From an uncultured Anaerolineales bacterium (GTDB lineage: Bacteria > Chloroflexota > Anaerolineae > Anaerolineales > Villigracilaceae), in the NCBI GenBank assembly GCA_937928015.1, contig CALFXA010000116.1:1-22836 (forward strand): a stretch of DNA of 22,836 bases, given 5' to 3'. The number at the start of each line of letters is the position of its first letter. Within the stretch, counting starts at the first letter, position 1. Of the stretch, positions 6,980 through 15,704 are shown piece after piece. Below the pieces are notes generated by a model, which saw nothing but the letters and a program-made list of their open reading frames with translations, had not been told where the DNA came from and did not search any database. The position numbers and the translations under genes were made by a program.

Positions 6980-9900
6980 CGGGAAAACCAGGCCATGTTG
7001 AACATGGCGGAGGAGGGGGCGGGAATGGGGAGCTGGCGCTGGGACCTTGCCACCCGGAAGGTAATCTGGTCGGAGCAGATGTATCGCCTGTTTGGGGTGG
7101 AAACGGAAGATTTTAATGGGGATGTCGATCGTATCATTGCAGAGCGTGTTCATCCAGATGACATTGCCGCCGTACAGGAATCCAACCGTAAGGTGCTGGA
7201 GGAAGCCAACCCTCTTCCCTTGTCCTATCGCATTTGTCTGCCCGATGGAAAAGAGCGAACCGTCTGGGCGCAAGGCAGGCTGGTGGCAAATGAACTGGAT
7301 ACTACGGTCGCCCTGGTGGGATATGTCCAGGACATCACCGAACGGGTACGCTCTGAAAGAACGATTTTGCAAATGCAGCGCCTGTACGCCACGCTCAGCC
7401 AGGTCAACCAGACCATCGTACGCGTGCAGGACCCATTGGAATTGTATCGCTCCATTTGCCATTTGGCCGTGAAGTTTGGAGGGTTTGCATTGGCCTGGGT
7501 GGGGTTGCTGGATGAAACCAGCGGCGATATCCTGCCTGTGGCAGCCAGCGGCCTGGACGTGGACCACTGGCCGTTTCCTATCGTTAATTTGAACGATGAA
7601 TTGTTTGCCCATCACCTGACCACACTGACAATCCGTACTTCCAGCCTGCAGATCAGCGAGGACGTTCAATCCGATCCGCGCCTGGCTGCCATGCAAGCGA
7701 CCCTGCGGCAATATCCTTTCCATGCGGCGGCTACGGTGCCGCTGAATAAAGGCGGACGGACGGTTGGTGTGTTGTCAATTCTTTCTTCCGAGGTCGGCTT
7801 CTTCAAGGCACACGAGGAACAACTTCTGCTCGAGGAGATGGGCATGGATATCTCCTTCGCGCTGAACAGCATCGAGAGTGAAAAGATCAAACGTCAATGG
7901 GCGGATGCCTTCGAGCACTGCGCTCATGGTATCGCCATCGAGTTGCCGTCGGGCAGGATTCTGACTTGCAATCCCGCCTTCGCGAGTCGGCAGGGATACA
8001 CCCTTGATGAGGTTGCCTCCAAACCGATTCTGGAAATGTACGTTCCAGAGGAACGGGAACACGTCAGGGACTGGATCGAAGAGGCGGACCGTTCGGGCCA
8101 TGTTCAATATCAGGCGCGCATGGTTCGCAAGGATGGACATATCTATCCCGTCCAGATGGACGTGGTCAGCGTGCGGGATGAGTCGGGGAATTTGCTCTAT
8201 CGTGTGGAGACCCAGCAGGACATCACAGCGCGCAGGCGGGCGGAACAAATTCAGCGGGAGATGGAATTGCGTTTTTCGAAGATATTCCAGGCCAGCCCGG
8301 TCGCGATCAATATTTTCTGGCTTTCAGATAACCGCTCCCTGGATGTCAACGATGCCTTTTTGGAGATGACCGGCTATTCGCGTGCCGAGGTTCTTGGTCA
8401 GACTGCCGATGACCTGAATCTGTTCGTGGACGCCGAAACGCGCATAAACTGGATGGAAAAACTGCGAGCCGGTCAACGGGTCATCAATCAGGATGCCCGA
8501 ATCCGCCGCAAGAATGGCGAGATTCGCAATGCGTTGGCCTCGCTCGACAGAATCGAGATCAATGGGGAGCCGATGATCCTGGTGCTTGCCACGGATATCA
8601 CCGAGCGCAAGCGGGCAGAGCAGGCATTGCTCGACAGCGAGGAAAAATTCAAATATATCTTCGATCATTCCCCCATCGGGAAATCGATCACCACGCTGGA
8701 TGGACAGCTCAGTGTGAATCAAACCTTTGCCGACATGCTGGGTTATTCCATCGAGGAAGTGCAAGGCCGTACCTGGCAGGAACTGACACACCCGGAGGAT
8801 GTCGAGCTTAATCTACAGGCACTGGACCCCGTGCTTGCCGGGAAAAAGGAAACGGCCCGCTTGGTCAAGCGTTATCTGCACAGGGATGGCTCCATCGTGT
8901 GGGTGGACTTGAGCACCAGCCTGCGTCGGGACTCGGACGGTGAGCCGCTCTATTTCATCTCTGCAATCGTCAATATCACCGAGCGCAGGCAGGCAGAAGA
9001 TGCTTTGATGGAGAGTGAGCGTCAATTGCGCGCCCTGGTCACATCATTGGACGATATCGTCTGTGAATTGGATGAGCGCGGCGTCTATCGGAACATCTGG
9101 GCGGCGGACGAGAACTTGTTGCTCCGTCCTCGTGCACAGTTGTTGGGACGGAGCATGCCCGAGATTCTGGGCGGCGAGATCGGCCGTCTCTTCGAGGAGA
9201 CGATTCCTCGTGTGTTGTCCAGCGGGACACCGGAGAATATCGAATATCCGCTCAAGATCATGGAAAGCGAGTATTGGTTCCTGGCGCGCATCAACCCGAT
9301 CAAGTTCGGCAGCGAGGCCCCGCATACAGTGTCCCTGCTGGTTCGTGATATCACCGACCGCAAGGCCGCTGAAGAGGCCAGACGCGCCAGTGAAGCGCGC
9401 TTCGCCACCGTGTTCAATTCCAGTCCGATGGCTATTGCCATTACAGGTATTCGGGATAATTGTCTCATGGATGTCAACCCGGCCTGGCAGGCCATCACAG
9501 GCTGGACCAGGGATGAGGTCATTGGTCATCCTCCAGACAAGTTCAACCTGTGGGTCGATCCTTCCGAACGTGAGCGGATGATCAAGACCATGTTCGACAA
9601 AGGAATGGTGCAGGGCTTCGAAATGAGAGGACGTAAAAAATCTGGGGAGACCGTCAATCTGTTGATGTCGACAGAACTGATCATGGTGGCGGGTGAACAG
9701 TGCATTTTATCGGTTGCCCAGGACATTACCGAACGGAAGCGGACGGAACAGGAGATCCAAAAACGGAACGCTGACCTGCTGCTCATCAACGATCTAAATG
9801 AGGTGGTAAACCGCGGGAAGGATCTTAACAGTATTTTAGAGGTGTTGGCCCGCGGAGTTCGCAATACCTTCACCGCGCAAGACACAACCGTCTACCTGCT

Positions 9901-11437
9901 CAGCCCTGATGGACAATACCTGGAGATGCAAGGGAGCACGCTCCCGAAGCAGATGGCGGGCCAGATCGAAAAAATGATCGGCATGCCCATTCCCAGAATC
10001 CACATCCCGCTTTCCAGAGCGACGTGCTTCACTCAGTTGTTGTCCGACCCCCAGGGGAGGATCGTGAGCGATCCAAACGAGATCCTGCAATGGGTCAGGG
10101 AATTTGCGGAAACGACCTTCCTGCCTAAAGTGCTGTATTCCACTGTTTTAAAGCTGATAGAGCCGATCTATCGACTTTTGGGAATTCGTTCGATCCTCTC
10201 TGTTCCTTTGATTTCCTCGGACCAGATAATCGGTCTGATAGACATCACGAGCAAGGGCGAATTCACTGCGGAGGATCTGGAGCGTGTCCGCACGATCAGC
10301 CGTCAGGTCACGGCCGCCATCCTCCGAAAGCAGGCGGAGGAACGGGCCCAACTTCAGTTACGGCGCCTGCGTGCCTTGAACGAGATCGACCGCGTCATCA
10401 ACGCCAGCCTCGACATGCACCTGTCTCTCGATATCCTGCTCAGCGAGATGTTATCCGAACTCAACGTGGATGCGGCCTCGGTCCTGTTGTTGAACCCCGT
10501 CTCACAAATGCTGGAGTATGTTGACGGCAAGGGGTTCCATACTCCGCAAATCAAATACTCACGCATGCGTATCGGGGAGGGACTCGCGGGCCAGGTCGGC
10601 CTGGAGCGCAAACCGCTGCATATCTTTAGCCCGGACGGAGTGGATGACCGGAACAAACGGGCTGAACTGTTTCGGAATGAGAAATTCGTGGAATATTATG
10701 GAGTCCCATTGGTGTCGAAAGGGGTGCTCAAAGGAGTGCTAGAAATATTCCATCGCTCCCCCCTGTCTCCCGATCCGAGCTGGAGCAAATTTCTGGAGAC
10801 CCTTGGCGAGCAGGCGGCCATCGCTGTGAACAATGCGCAGCTTTTCGAGGAGATCCAGCGGTACAACCTGGAGTTGGTCACCGCCTACGACGCTACCATC
10901 GCGGGCTGGTCCCGTGCCCTGGACTTGCGCGATAAGGAAACCGAGGGTCATTCGCAACGCGTCACCGAATTGACCCTGCAATTGGCGCAGAGGATGGGGA
11001 TGAACGAGATCGAACTTCAATATGTTCGGCGCGGATCGCTCCTGCACGACATCGGAAAACTGGGCGTGCCCGACCATATCCTCTTCAAGCCAGACAAGTT
11101 CACCGAAGAGGAATGGGAGGTCATGAGACGACATCCCGTGTATGCGCATGAGATGCTTTTGCCGATTGATTACCTGCGGCCTGCGATTGATATTCCTTAT
11201 TGCCACCACGAGAAATGGGACGGCACGGGATATCCGCGCGGCCTGAAGGGAGATCAAATTCCCCTGGCAGCGCGGATATTCGCCGTGGTGGATGTGTGGG
11301 ACGCCCTGCGCTCCGACCGCCCATATCGTCCCGGTTGGTCGCCCGAACAGGCCCACGCGTATATCGTCGAACAATCGGGCAAGCACTTCGATCCCAAGGT
11401 GGTCGAAGTATTCTTGGAGTTGATCGGAGAGGCGTAG
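6977..11437 (+). CDS. Multi-PAS/GAF HD-GYP phosphodiesterase, C-terminal part of a split sensor
   Basis: This 1486-residue protein probably hydrolyses c-di-GMP. By eye the domains run: PAS (5-125), GAF (135-300), five PAS repeats (about 305-915, each ending in DITER/NITER-type linkers), two GAF domains (about 925-1105 and 1112-1290) and HD-GYP (about 1295-1486). The HD pair is at 1357-1358 (LLHDIGK). The GYP motif HHEKWDGTGYP (about 1410-1420) is intact, so the metal site should be active. Joined to the part before the TAG, the full protein would have two membrane helices, eight PAS and three GAF domains. The start is assumed to be GTG 6977 by re-initiation. The last GAF plus HD-GYP is clearly paralogous to the protein at 18563-20023. 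A terminator follows. Confidence 0.85.
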   Translation: MRENQAMLNMAEEGAGMGSWRWDLATRKVIWSEQMYRLFGVETEDFNGDVDRIIAERVHPDDIAAVQESNRKVLEEANPLPLSYRICLPDGKERTVWAQGRLVANELDTTVALVGYVQDITERVRSERTILQMQRLYATLSQVNQTIVRVQDPLELYRSICHLAVKFGGFALAWVGLLDETSGDILPVAASGLDVDHWPFPIVNLNDELFAHHLTTLTIRTSSLQISEDVQSDPRLAAMQATLRQYPFHAAATVPLNKGGRTVGVLSILSSEVGFFKAHEEQLLLEEMGMDISFALNSIESEKIKRQWADAFEHCAHGIAIELPSGRILTCNPAFASRQGYTLDEVASKPILEMYVPEEREHVRDWIEEADRSGHVQYQARMVRKDGHIYPVQMDVVSVRDESGNLLYRVETQQDITARRRAEQIQREMELRFSKIFQASPVAINIFWLSDNRSLDVNDAFLEMTGYSRAEVLGQTADDLNLFVDAETRINWMEKLRAGQRVINQDARIRRKNGEIRNALASLDRIEINGEPMILVLATDITERKRAEQALLDSEEKFKYIFDHSPIGKSITTLDGQLSVNQTFADMLGYSIEEVQGRTWQELTHPEDVELNLQALDPVLAGKKETARLVKRYLHRDGSIVWVDLSTSLRRDSDGEPLYFISAIVNITERRQAEDALMESERQLRALVTSLDDIVCELDERGVYRNIWAADENLLLRPRAQLLGRSMPEILGGEIGRLFEETIPRVLSSGTPENIEYPLKIMESEYWFLARINPIKFGSEAPHTVSLLVRDITDRKAAEEARRASEARFATVFNSSPMAIAITGIRDNCLMDVNPAWQAITGWTRDEVIGHPPDKFNLWVDPSERERMIKTMFDKGMVQGFEMRGRKKSGETVNLLMSTELIMVAGEQCILSVAQDITERKRTEQEIQKRNADLLLINDLNEVVNRGKDLNSILEVLARGVRNTFTAQDTTVYLLSPDGQYLEMQGSTLPKQMAGQIEKMIGMPIPRIHIPLSRATCFTQLLSDPQGRIVSDPNEILQWVREFAETTFLPKVLYSTVLKLIEPIYRLLGIRSILSVPLISSDQIIGLIDITSKGEFTAEDLERVRTISRQVTAAILRKQAEERAQLQLRRLRALNEIDRVINASLDMHLSLDILLSEMLSELNVDAASVLLLNPVSQMLEYVDGKGFHTPQIKYSRMRIGEGLAGQVGLERKPLHIFSPDGVDDRNKRAELFRNEKFVEYYGVPLVSKGVLKGVLEIFHRSPLSPDPSWSKFLETLGEQAAIAVNNAQLFEEIQRYNLELVTAYDATIAGWSRALDLRDKETEGHSQRVTELTLQLAQRMGMNEIELQYVRRGSLLHDIGKLGVPDHILFKPDKFTEEEWEVMRRHPVYAHEMLLPIDYLRPAIDIPYCHHEKWDGTGYPRGLKGDQIPLAARIFAVVDVWDALRSDRPYRPGWSPEQAHAYIVEQSGKHFDPKVVEVFLELIGEA

Positions 11438-11459
11438 AACGTTTTTCATAAGCGCCGCG

Positions 11460-11497
11460 AAGGACCCGATGGGCTGAAACCGTCGGGTCCTTATTTT
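11460..11497 (+). terminator. Intrinsic terminator after the HD-GYP sensor gene
   Basis: AAGGACCCGA pairs with TCGGGTCCTT (11460-11492), with further T.G and GG/CC pairs inside, and is followed by ATTTTG. It lies 23 bp after the stop codon and separates the c-di-GMP block from the acylation operon. Confidence 0.8.
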
Positions 11498-11499
11498 GG

Positions 11500-11505
11500 T
11501 ACAAT
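11500..11505 (+). promoter_or_regulatory. -10 box of the SGNH/PIG-L/MBOAT operon
   Basis: TACAAT ends 10 nt before the ATG at 11516, so the transcript would have a leader of only a few bases. No Shine-Dalgarno sequence is present and no -35 hexamer is obvious, partly because the upstream terminator occupies that position. Confidence 0.4.
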
Positions 11506-11515
11506 CAATCCCGTT

Positions 11516-12529
11516 ATGCGCCTGACCCTGCGAACCACGTCCTTGTTGGCCGCCTTGCTGGTGTTTACTTCCCTGACTCTGCCCGCCTGGTTCCGCGGCG
11601 AATATCCGCACCCGGCCGGGCCCGCCTTCGACAAATTTGACACTCGTCAATATCTGCGCGAGGCCGAGCGAATCCATCCCGAAGTCATCTTGTTAGGCGA
11701 CTCGATCCTTACCAAAGGCGTGGACCTGGAAATTTTTCAGGCGCAGGTTGGCGTGGCAGCTTACAAGATCGACATCCCAGGTTCATCCTCCGCGTTGTGG
11801 TACCTGCTGGTCAAATCCACCATCACGGACCTTGAGCCTGCTCCCCGTGTCCTGGTCGTCCTCTTCCGCGATAGCATTCTCACCGCTCCCACCTTTCGGA
11901 CGACGGGTCCCTACTTCGACCTGATCGACCGGTTTGCCGCTCCCGACGACTCGTTGGTGATCGAACGTGCCTACCTCCCACAGTTGACTCCGTTACAGGT
12001 GGCCTTGCAGGAATACTTTCCGCTTTACACCTATGGCGAAATTCTGCGCGTCAAACTGGACTCGGGTCTGCGCCGCCTCCTGCCGCAAGCATTCGGCTGT
12101 GATGGCGAATGCGCTGATGATGCCATGACGAACGTGTTGGGCGACATGCGCCCCGAGGTCTTCGCCCAGTCCATCCTGCGAGCCGAATCGGTGTTGTACT
12201 CTCCAGCGGAGCTCGACTTCAACGCACGGGTGAACCAGTCCTTTCTGCCCGAGATCGTCCGCTTGACACAGGAACGCGGAATACAACTGGTCTTTGTGCG
12301 CGCGCCCACGAACATTTTCCCGAATCCCGCCGACGAGCCGCCCGCCCTGCACGCCTATCTCGCGGACCTGCAAGCCTGGCTCGCCGCTCGCGACATTCCC
12401 CTGATCGACCTCTCGCGCGTGGATGGCATCGGCCCTGAGCAATTCGTGGACCCTCATCACATGTCGCTGGAAGGCAAAGCCATCTTCACGCCCATCTTTG
12501 CTGATGCGGTGAAGGTATATCTCAAGTAG
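11516..12529 (+). CDS. SGNH-fold acyltransferase partner protein (AlgJ/DltD-like role), copy 1
   Basis: This exported or membrane-tethered 337-residue protein belongs to the SGNH hydrolase-like group that works with MBOAT acyltransferases. Residues 7-25 form a hydrophobic signal/anchor. Block I is GDSI with the nucleophile Ser63 (VILLGDSILTKG). The catalytic pair Asp312/His315 lies in DPHHMS near the C-terminus. A CxxxC pair (Cys195, Cys199) is conserved in the second copy of this gene in the same operon and may form a disulfide. By analogy with alginate and teichoic-acid acylation systems, it would take or remove an acyl group on an envelope glycan outside the membrane. It leads an operon: the PIG-L gene starts 15 bp downstream. 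The polymer substrate is unknown. Confidence 0.75.
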   Translation: MRLTLRTTSLLAALLVFTSLTLPAWFRGEYPHPAGPAFDKFDTRQYLREAERIHPEVILLGDSILTKGVDLEIFQAQVGVAAYKIDIPGSSSALWYLLVKSTITDLEPAPRVLVVLFRDSILTAPTFRTTGPYFDLIDRFAAPDDSLVIERAYLPQLTPLQVALQEYFPLYTYGEILRVKLDSGLRRLLPQAFGCDGECADDAMTNVLGDMRPEVFAQSILRAESVLYSPAELDFNARVNQSFLPEIVRLTQERGIQLVFVRAPTNIFPNPADEPPALHAYLADLQAWLAARDIPLIDLSRVDGIGPEQFVDPHHMSLEGKAIFTPIFADAVKVYLK

Positions 12530-12544
12530 GAATACAGGTATCGA

Positions 12545-13279
12545 ATGGAAACCGAATTCATTCCCACCATTGCCATGAGCATTCACGCTCACCCCGACGA
12601 CCAGGAGTTCACTGTGGCGGGCACGCTGGCCCGCTGGGCGCGGATGGGCTGTACCGTTATTTCGGTAATCATCACCAGCGGCGACTCGGGTTCGAACGAT
12701 CTTGCCCACGGTACGGCCTACAAATCCACGCTGGCGGTTTTGCGCGAGGATGAACAACGCGCTGCCAATGCCGTCCTCGGCATCCGCGAGACAATCTTCC
12801 TGCGCTACCCCGACGGCGAACTCGAAGCCACCGTCGCGCTGCGCAAAGACCTGACCCGCCTGATCCGTCAGTACAAGCCCGAAGCCGTGGTGACAGGCAA
12901 CCTGGAAGCGGCTTTTTACGGAAACGAATATATCAATCACCCCGACCATCGCGCCGCAGCCGAGGCGGCCACCTACGCTGTCTTCCCGTCAGCGGGGACG
13001 CGGCTCATCTTCACCGACCTGCTCGAAGCGGGCTACGAGCCGCACAACGTCAAGCGCCTGTACATCCACGGCGTGGAGAAACCCGATGCCTGGGTCGACA
13101 TCAGCGGCGACATCCAGACCAAGGTCGAGGCCTTGCGGAAACATGTCAGCCAGTTGGGCGGGTGGGACCCTGAGTCGATGATCCGCGAGTGGGCCGCCGA
13201 GGAAGGTAAAGAAAAAGAGCTGGCCTTTGCCGAGGCGTACAAGGTCATGGTGCTGGTCAAGGACGAGGAGCCTGGGTGA
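12545..13279 (+). CDS. PIG-L/LmbE-family zinc deacetylase
   Basis: This 244-residue cytosolic-type N-acetyl-sugar deacetylase belongs to the family of GlcNAc-PI deacetylase, MshB and BshB. The metal motif AHPDDQE (about 15-21) gives His16 and Asp19. The third ligand is the second histidine (His135) of NHPDHR (131-136). Length and motif spacing are typical. The ATG at 12545 lies 15 bp after the SGNH stop. The stop codon TGA overlaps the MBOAT start in a GTGA junction, so the two are translationally coupled. The setting suggests a sugar whose N-acetyl group is removed before or alongside O-acylation, but a role in small-thiol synthesis cannot be excluded from sequence. Confidence 0.88.
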   Translation: METEFIPTIAMSIHAHPDDQEFTVAGTLARWARMGCTVISVIITSGDSGSNDLAHGTAYKSTLAVLREDEQRAANAVLGIRETIFLRYPDGELEATVALRKDLTRLIRQYKPEAVVTGNLEAAFYGNEYINHPDHRAAAEAATYAVFPSAGTRLIFTDLLEAGYEPHNVKRLYIHGVEKPDAWVDISGDIQTKVEALRKHVSQLGGWDPESMIREWAAEEGKEKELAFAEAYKVMVLVKDEEPG

Positions 13280-14682
13280 ACTTCACCAGTTACGATTTCC
13301 TGCTTTTCTTTTTGGCCGTCTTCGTGCTGTATTGGCTGGCGCGGGAGCGACGCCTGCAGAATGTGTTGTTGCTGGCCGCCAGCTATGTTTTCTATGGCTG
13401 GGTGCATCCGTGGTACGCGCTGATGCTCGGCCTCTCGACCCTGGCCGACTACTTCATCGCTCAGGGCATGGCCAAAACGCCCGAGCGCAAACGCGGATTG
13501 CTGTGGCTGTCCCTGCTGGTGAATCTGGGGGTACTGGGATTCTTCAAATATTACAACTTCTTCAATCCCGCGCTGATCGATGCACTGAACAGCCTCGGTG
13601 TACACGCCGATCCGTTGCTGGTGCAGATCGTGTTGCCTGTGGGTCTGTCCTTCTACACGTTGAAGAAACTGGGCTACGTACTGGACGTCTCGAACGGGAC
13701 ACTCAAGCCGACGCACAGTCTGCTGGATTTCGCCCTGTACGTATCGTTCTTCCCGCAGATCGTGGCGGGACCCATCGACCGACCCCGCAGCCTGCTTCCG
13801 CAACTGGAAGCGACTCGCGTCTGGAAGATGGAGTATTTCCACCGCGCCTGGCCGTTGCTGGTGATGGGCTTCTTCAAGAAGATCGTCATTGCTAACACCA
13901 TCAGTTCCATCGTGGACCGTGTCTTTAGCCTGAACGCGCCGAACTCGGTGCTGATCATCCCTGCCACGTTGGGCTTTACCCTGCAAATCCTGGCGGACTT
14001 TTCCGCCTATACGGATCTGTCTCGCGCCTCCGCCCTGTTGTTGGGGTTCGAGACTCCCGAGAACTTCAAGACCCCATACCTGTCACTCTCTCCGACGGAG
14101 TTCTGGAATCGCTGGCACATTACACTCTCGACCTGGCTGCGCGATTACATCTTCTTCCCGTTGCGCCGCGCGTTGATGCGCAGCCAGCGTCCGGTGCCTG
14201 AATGGGTGATCCAATCCGCGCCGCCGCTGGTGACGATGTTGGTGAGCGGTGTCTGGCACGGTGCAGGCTGGACGTACCTGGCCTGGGGCGGGATGTATGG
14301 CCTGCTGATCGTGGCGTACCAGGCCCTCGGTCTGCGTGGCGAGTGGAAACCGCAGGGGCGGATGAAGGTCTTCTTCGCCTGGCTGGTGATGTTTGCATTT
14401 GTCGTCTTCGGCTGGTTGTTATTCCGCTCCTATTCGTTGACCTGGGCGCTGCAATCCTTGTTTTCCAATCCCTTTGCCTCTACATTAGAGGAACGAGTGG
14501 TGGGCCTAATCACGCTTTCGCTGACCCTGTTTTATTCGGCGCCATTGGTCGTCAAGTTGCTCATGGACCGCTACCTGCCCGCCGACTCTTATTTCCATGC
14601 GTTGTATTACGCCATCGCCACCCTGGTCGTGATCGTCTTCCTCAACTCGACTACTTCTGACTTTATCTACTTCCAATTCTGA
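13276..14682 (+). CDS. MBOAT-family O-acyltransferase (AlgI-like)
   Basis: This 468-residue polytopic membrane protein moves acyl groups across or at the membrane for transfer to an extracytoplasmic glycan. About ten to twelve hydrophobic segments span the whole length. Signature regions are FYGWVHPWY near the N-terminus, FKYYNFF (90-96), FWNRWHITLSTWLRDY (276-291, His281) and the catalytic histidine His328 in SGVWHGAGWTYLAWGG. The start is GTG at 13276, overlapping the deacetylase stop, with GAGGAG 5 nt upstream. The second SGNH gene starts 5 bp after its stop. AlgI, DltB and PatA are the nearest functional models; the acyl group and acceptor here are not deducible. Confidence 0.93.
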   Translation: MNFTSYDFLLFFLAVFVLYWLARERRLQNVLLLAASYVFYGWVHPWYALMLGLSTLADYFIAQGMAKTPERKRGLLWLSLLVNLGVLGFFKYYNFFNPALIDALNSLGVHADPLLVQIVLPVGLSFYTLKKLGYVLDVSNGTLKPTHSLLDFALYVSFFPQIVAGPIDRPRSLLPQLEATRVWKMEYFHRAWPLLVMGFFKKIVIANTISSIVDRVFSLNAPNSVLIIPATLGFTLQILADFSAYTDLSRASALLLGFETPENFKTPYLSLSPTEFWNRWHITLSTWLRDYIFFPLRRALMRSQRPVPEWVIQSAPPLVTMLVSGVWHGAGWTYLAWGGMYGLLIVAYQALGLRGEWKPQGRMKVFFAWLVMFAFVVFGWLLFRSYSLTWALQSLFSNPFASTLEERVVGLITLSLTLFYSAPLVVKLLMDRYLPADSYFHALYYAIATLVVIVFLNSTTSDFIYFQF

Positions 14683-14687
14683 CTCGC

Positions 14688-15704
14688 ATGTTTAGAAAAT
14701 ACCTGCTTTCGCTGCTTGCTCTGGCATTGCTATCTTCTGTATGGATCACACAGAAGTAAGATCTTCCTTATCCCAAGCCACTCGGGCCGATCTTCGATGC
14801 CAGGGTCAAACAAGTCCACCTACACTGCATCGAGAATGCCCAGCCTGACGTGGTCCTGTTGGGAGATTCGACCCTGCGGCTGGGCGTGGACGCAGACCAG
14901 CTTTCGTCTGCGCTGGGGCACGAGACCTACAAGGTGGCCATCCCAGGTTCGGCCTCGGCGATTTGGTACCTGGCACTTAAGAATATCATCCTGGAATCCT
15001 CGTACAGACCTGCAACCCTGGTACTCTTCTTTCGCGATACCCTGCTTACCCGTCCTGATGATCGTGTGACAGGACGTTATTTTGCTCTTGTGGATGAGCT
15101 GGCAGGCCGCCATGAGCCGCTGGTTACGCAATTGTCGTATGTTCAGCAAATGTCCCCTATTGAAAAAATAATGGATCAATACTTTCCCATGTATGGGGAT
15201 AAATCCATGCTCAAGGATAAACTTGAGTATGCTCCTCGCTATGAGCCGTCTGTCCGCCTGCTCAACTGTAACCAGGAGTGCGCAGACGCTGCGGTAAATA
15301 CTCTCTTTGAAACCGCCAATCTTCGGCCTGAATCTGCCCACCAAACGCTCATCAACGCCGAGATCGGATTGTATGGCTCAGGGGCTGAAGACTTCGCCCA
15401 TCAGGTGGACCGTTCCTACCTGCCCGAAATCGTCCGTTTGTGCCAGGAGAACAGTATCCGCCTGATCCTGGTCCACACTCCGACCCAGGTCTACCCGACC
15501 CGCAACTCGGAGCCCGAGTTCATCCGCCGTTACCTCGCGGATTTGCAATCCTGGCTTGAGGCCCGCGATGTGACCTATCTCGACTTTTACCACGATCCAC
15601 GTATCACCAGCGATATGTACCTGGATGCCGTCCACATGAACGAGCGGGGCAGGGTCGTCTTTACGGAAGCCTTGTCCGAGGCCTTGAGGCCGATCCTCAA
15701 ATAG
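14688..15704 (+). pseudogene. SGNH acyltransferase partner, copy 2, with an in-frame TAA at codon 24
   Basis: The ATG at 14688, 5 bp after the MBOAT stop, opens a good signal/anchor sequence, MFRKYLLSLLALALL. It ends at TAA 14757-14759. The same frame continues without further stops to 15704. The bases after the TAA encode residues aligning with copy 1 (PYPKPLGPIFD against EYPHPAGPAFD). Counting the stop as one residue gives 338 codons, against 337 in copy 1. The active site is intact: GDST block I, and DAVHM near the C-terminus. The CxxxC pair is kept (NCNQECADAA). Internal starts such as GTG 14850 would give a 284-residue protein without export signal or ribosome site. It is either a recent nonsense mutation or a sequence error. 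Confidence 0.75.

Noticed and set aside
11993..12949. Long minus-strand open frame opposite the SGNH and PIG-L genes
   Set aside because: It is a GC-rich shadow of two well-identified plus-strand genes; its translation resembles no family.
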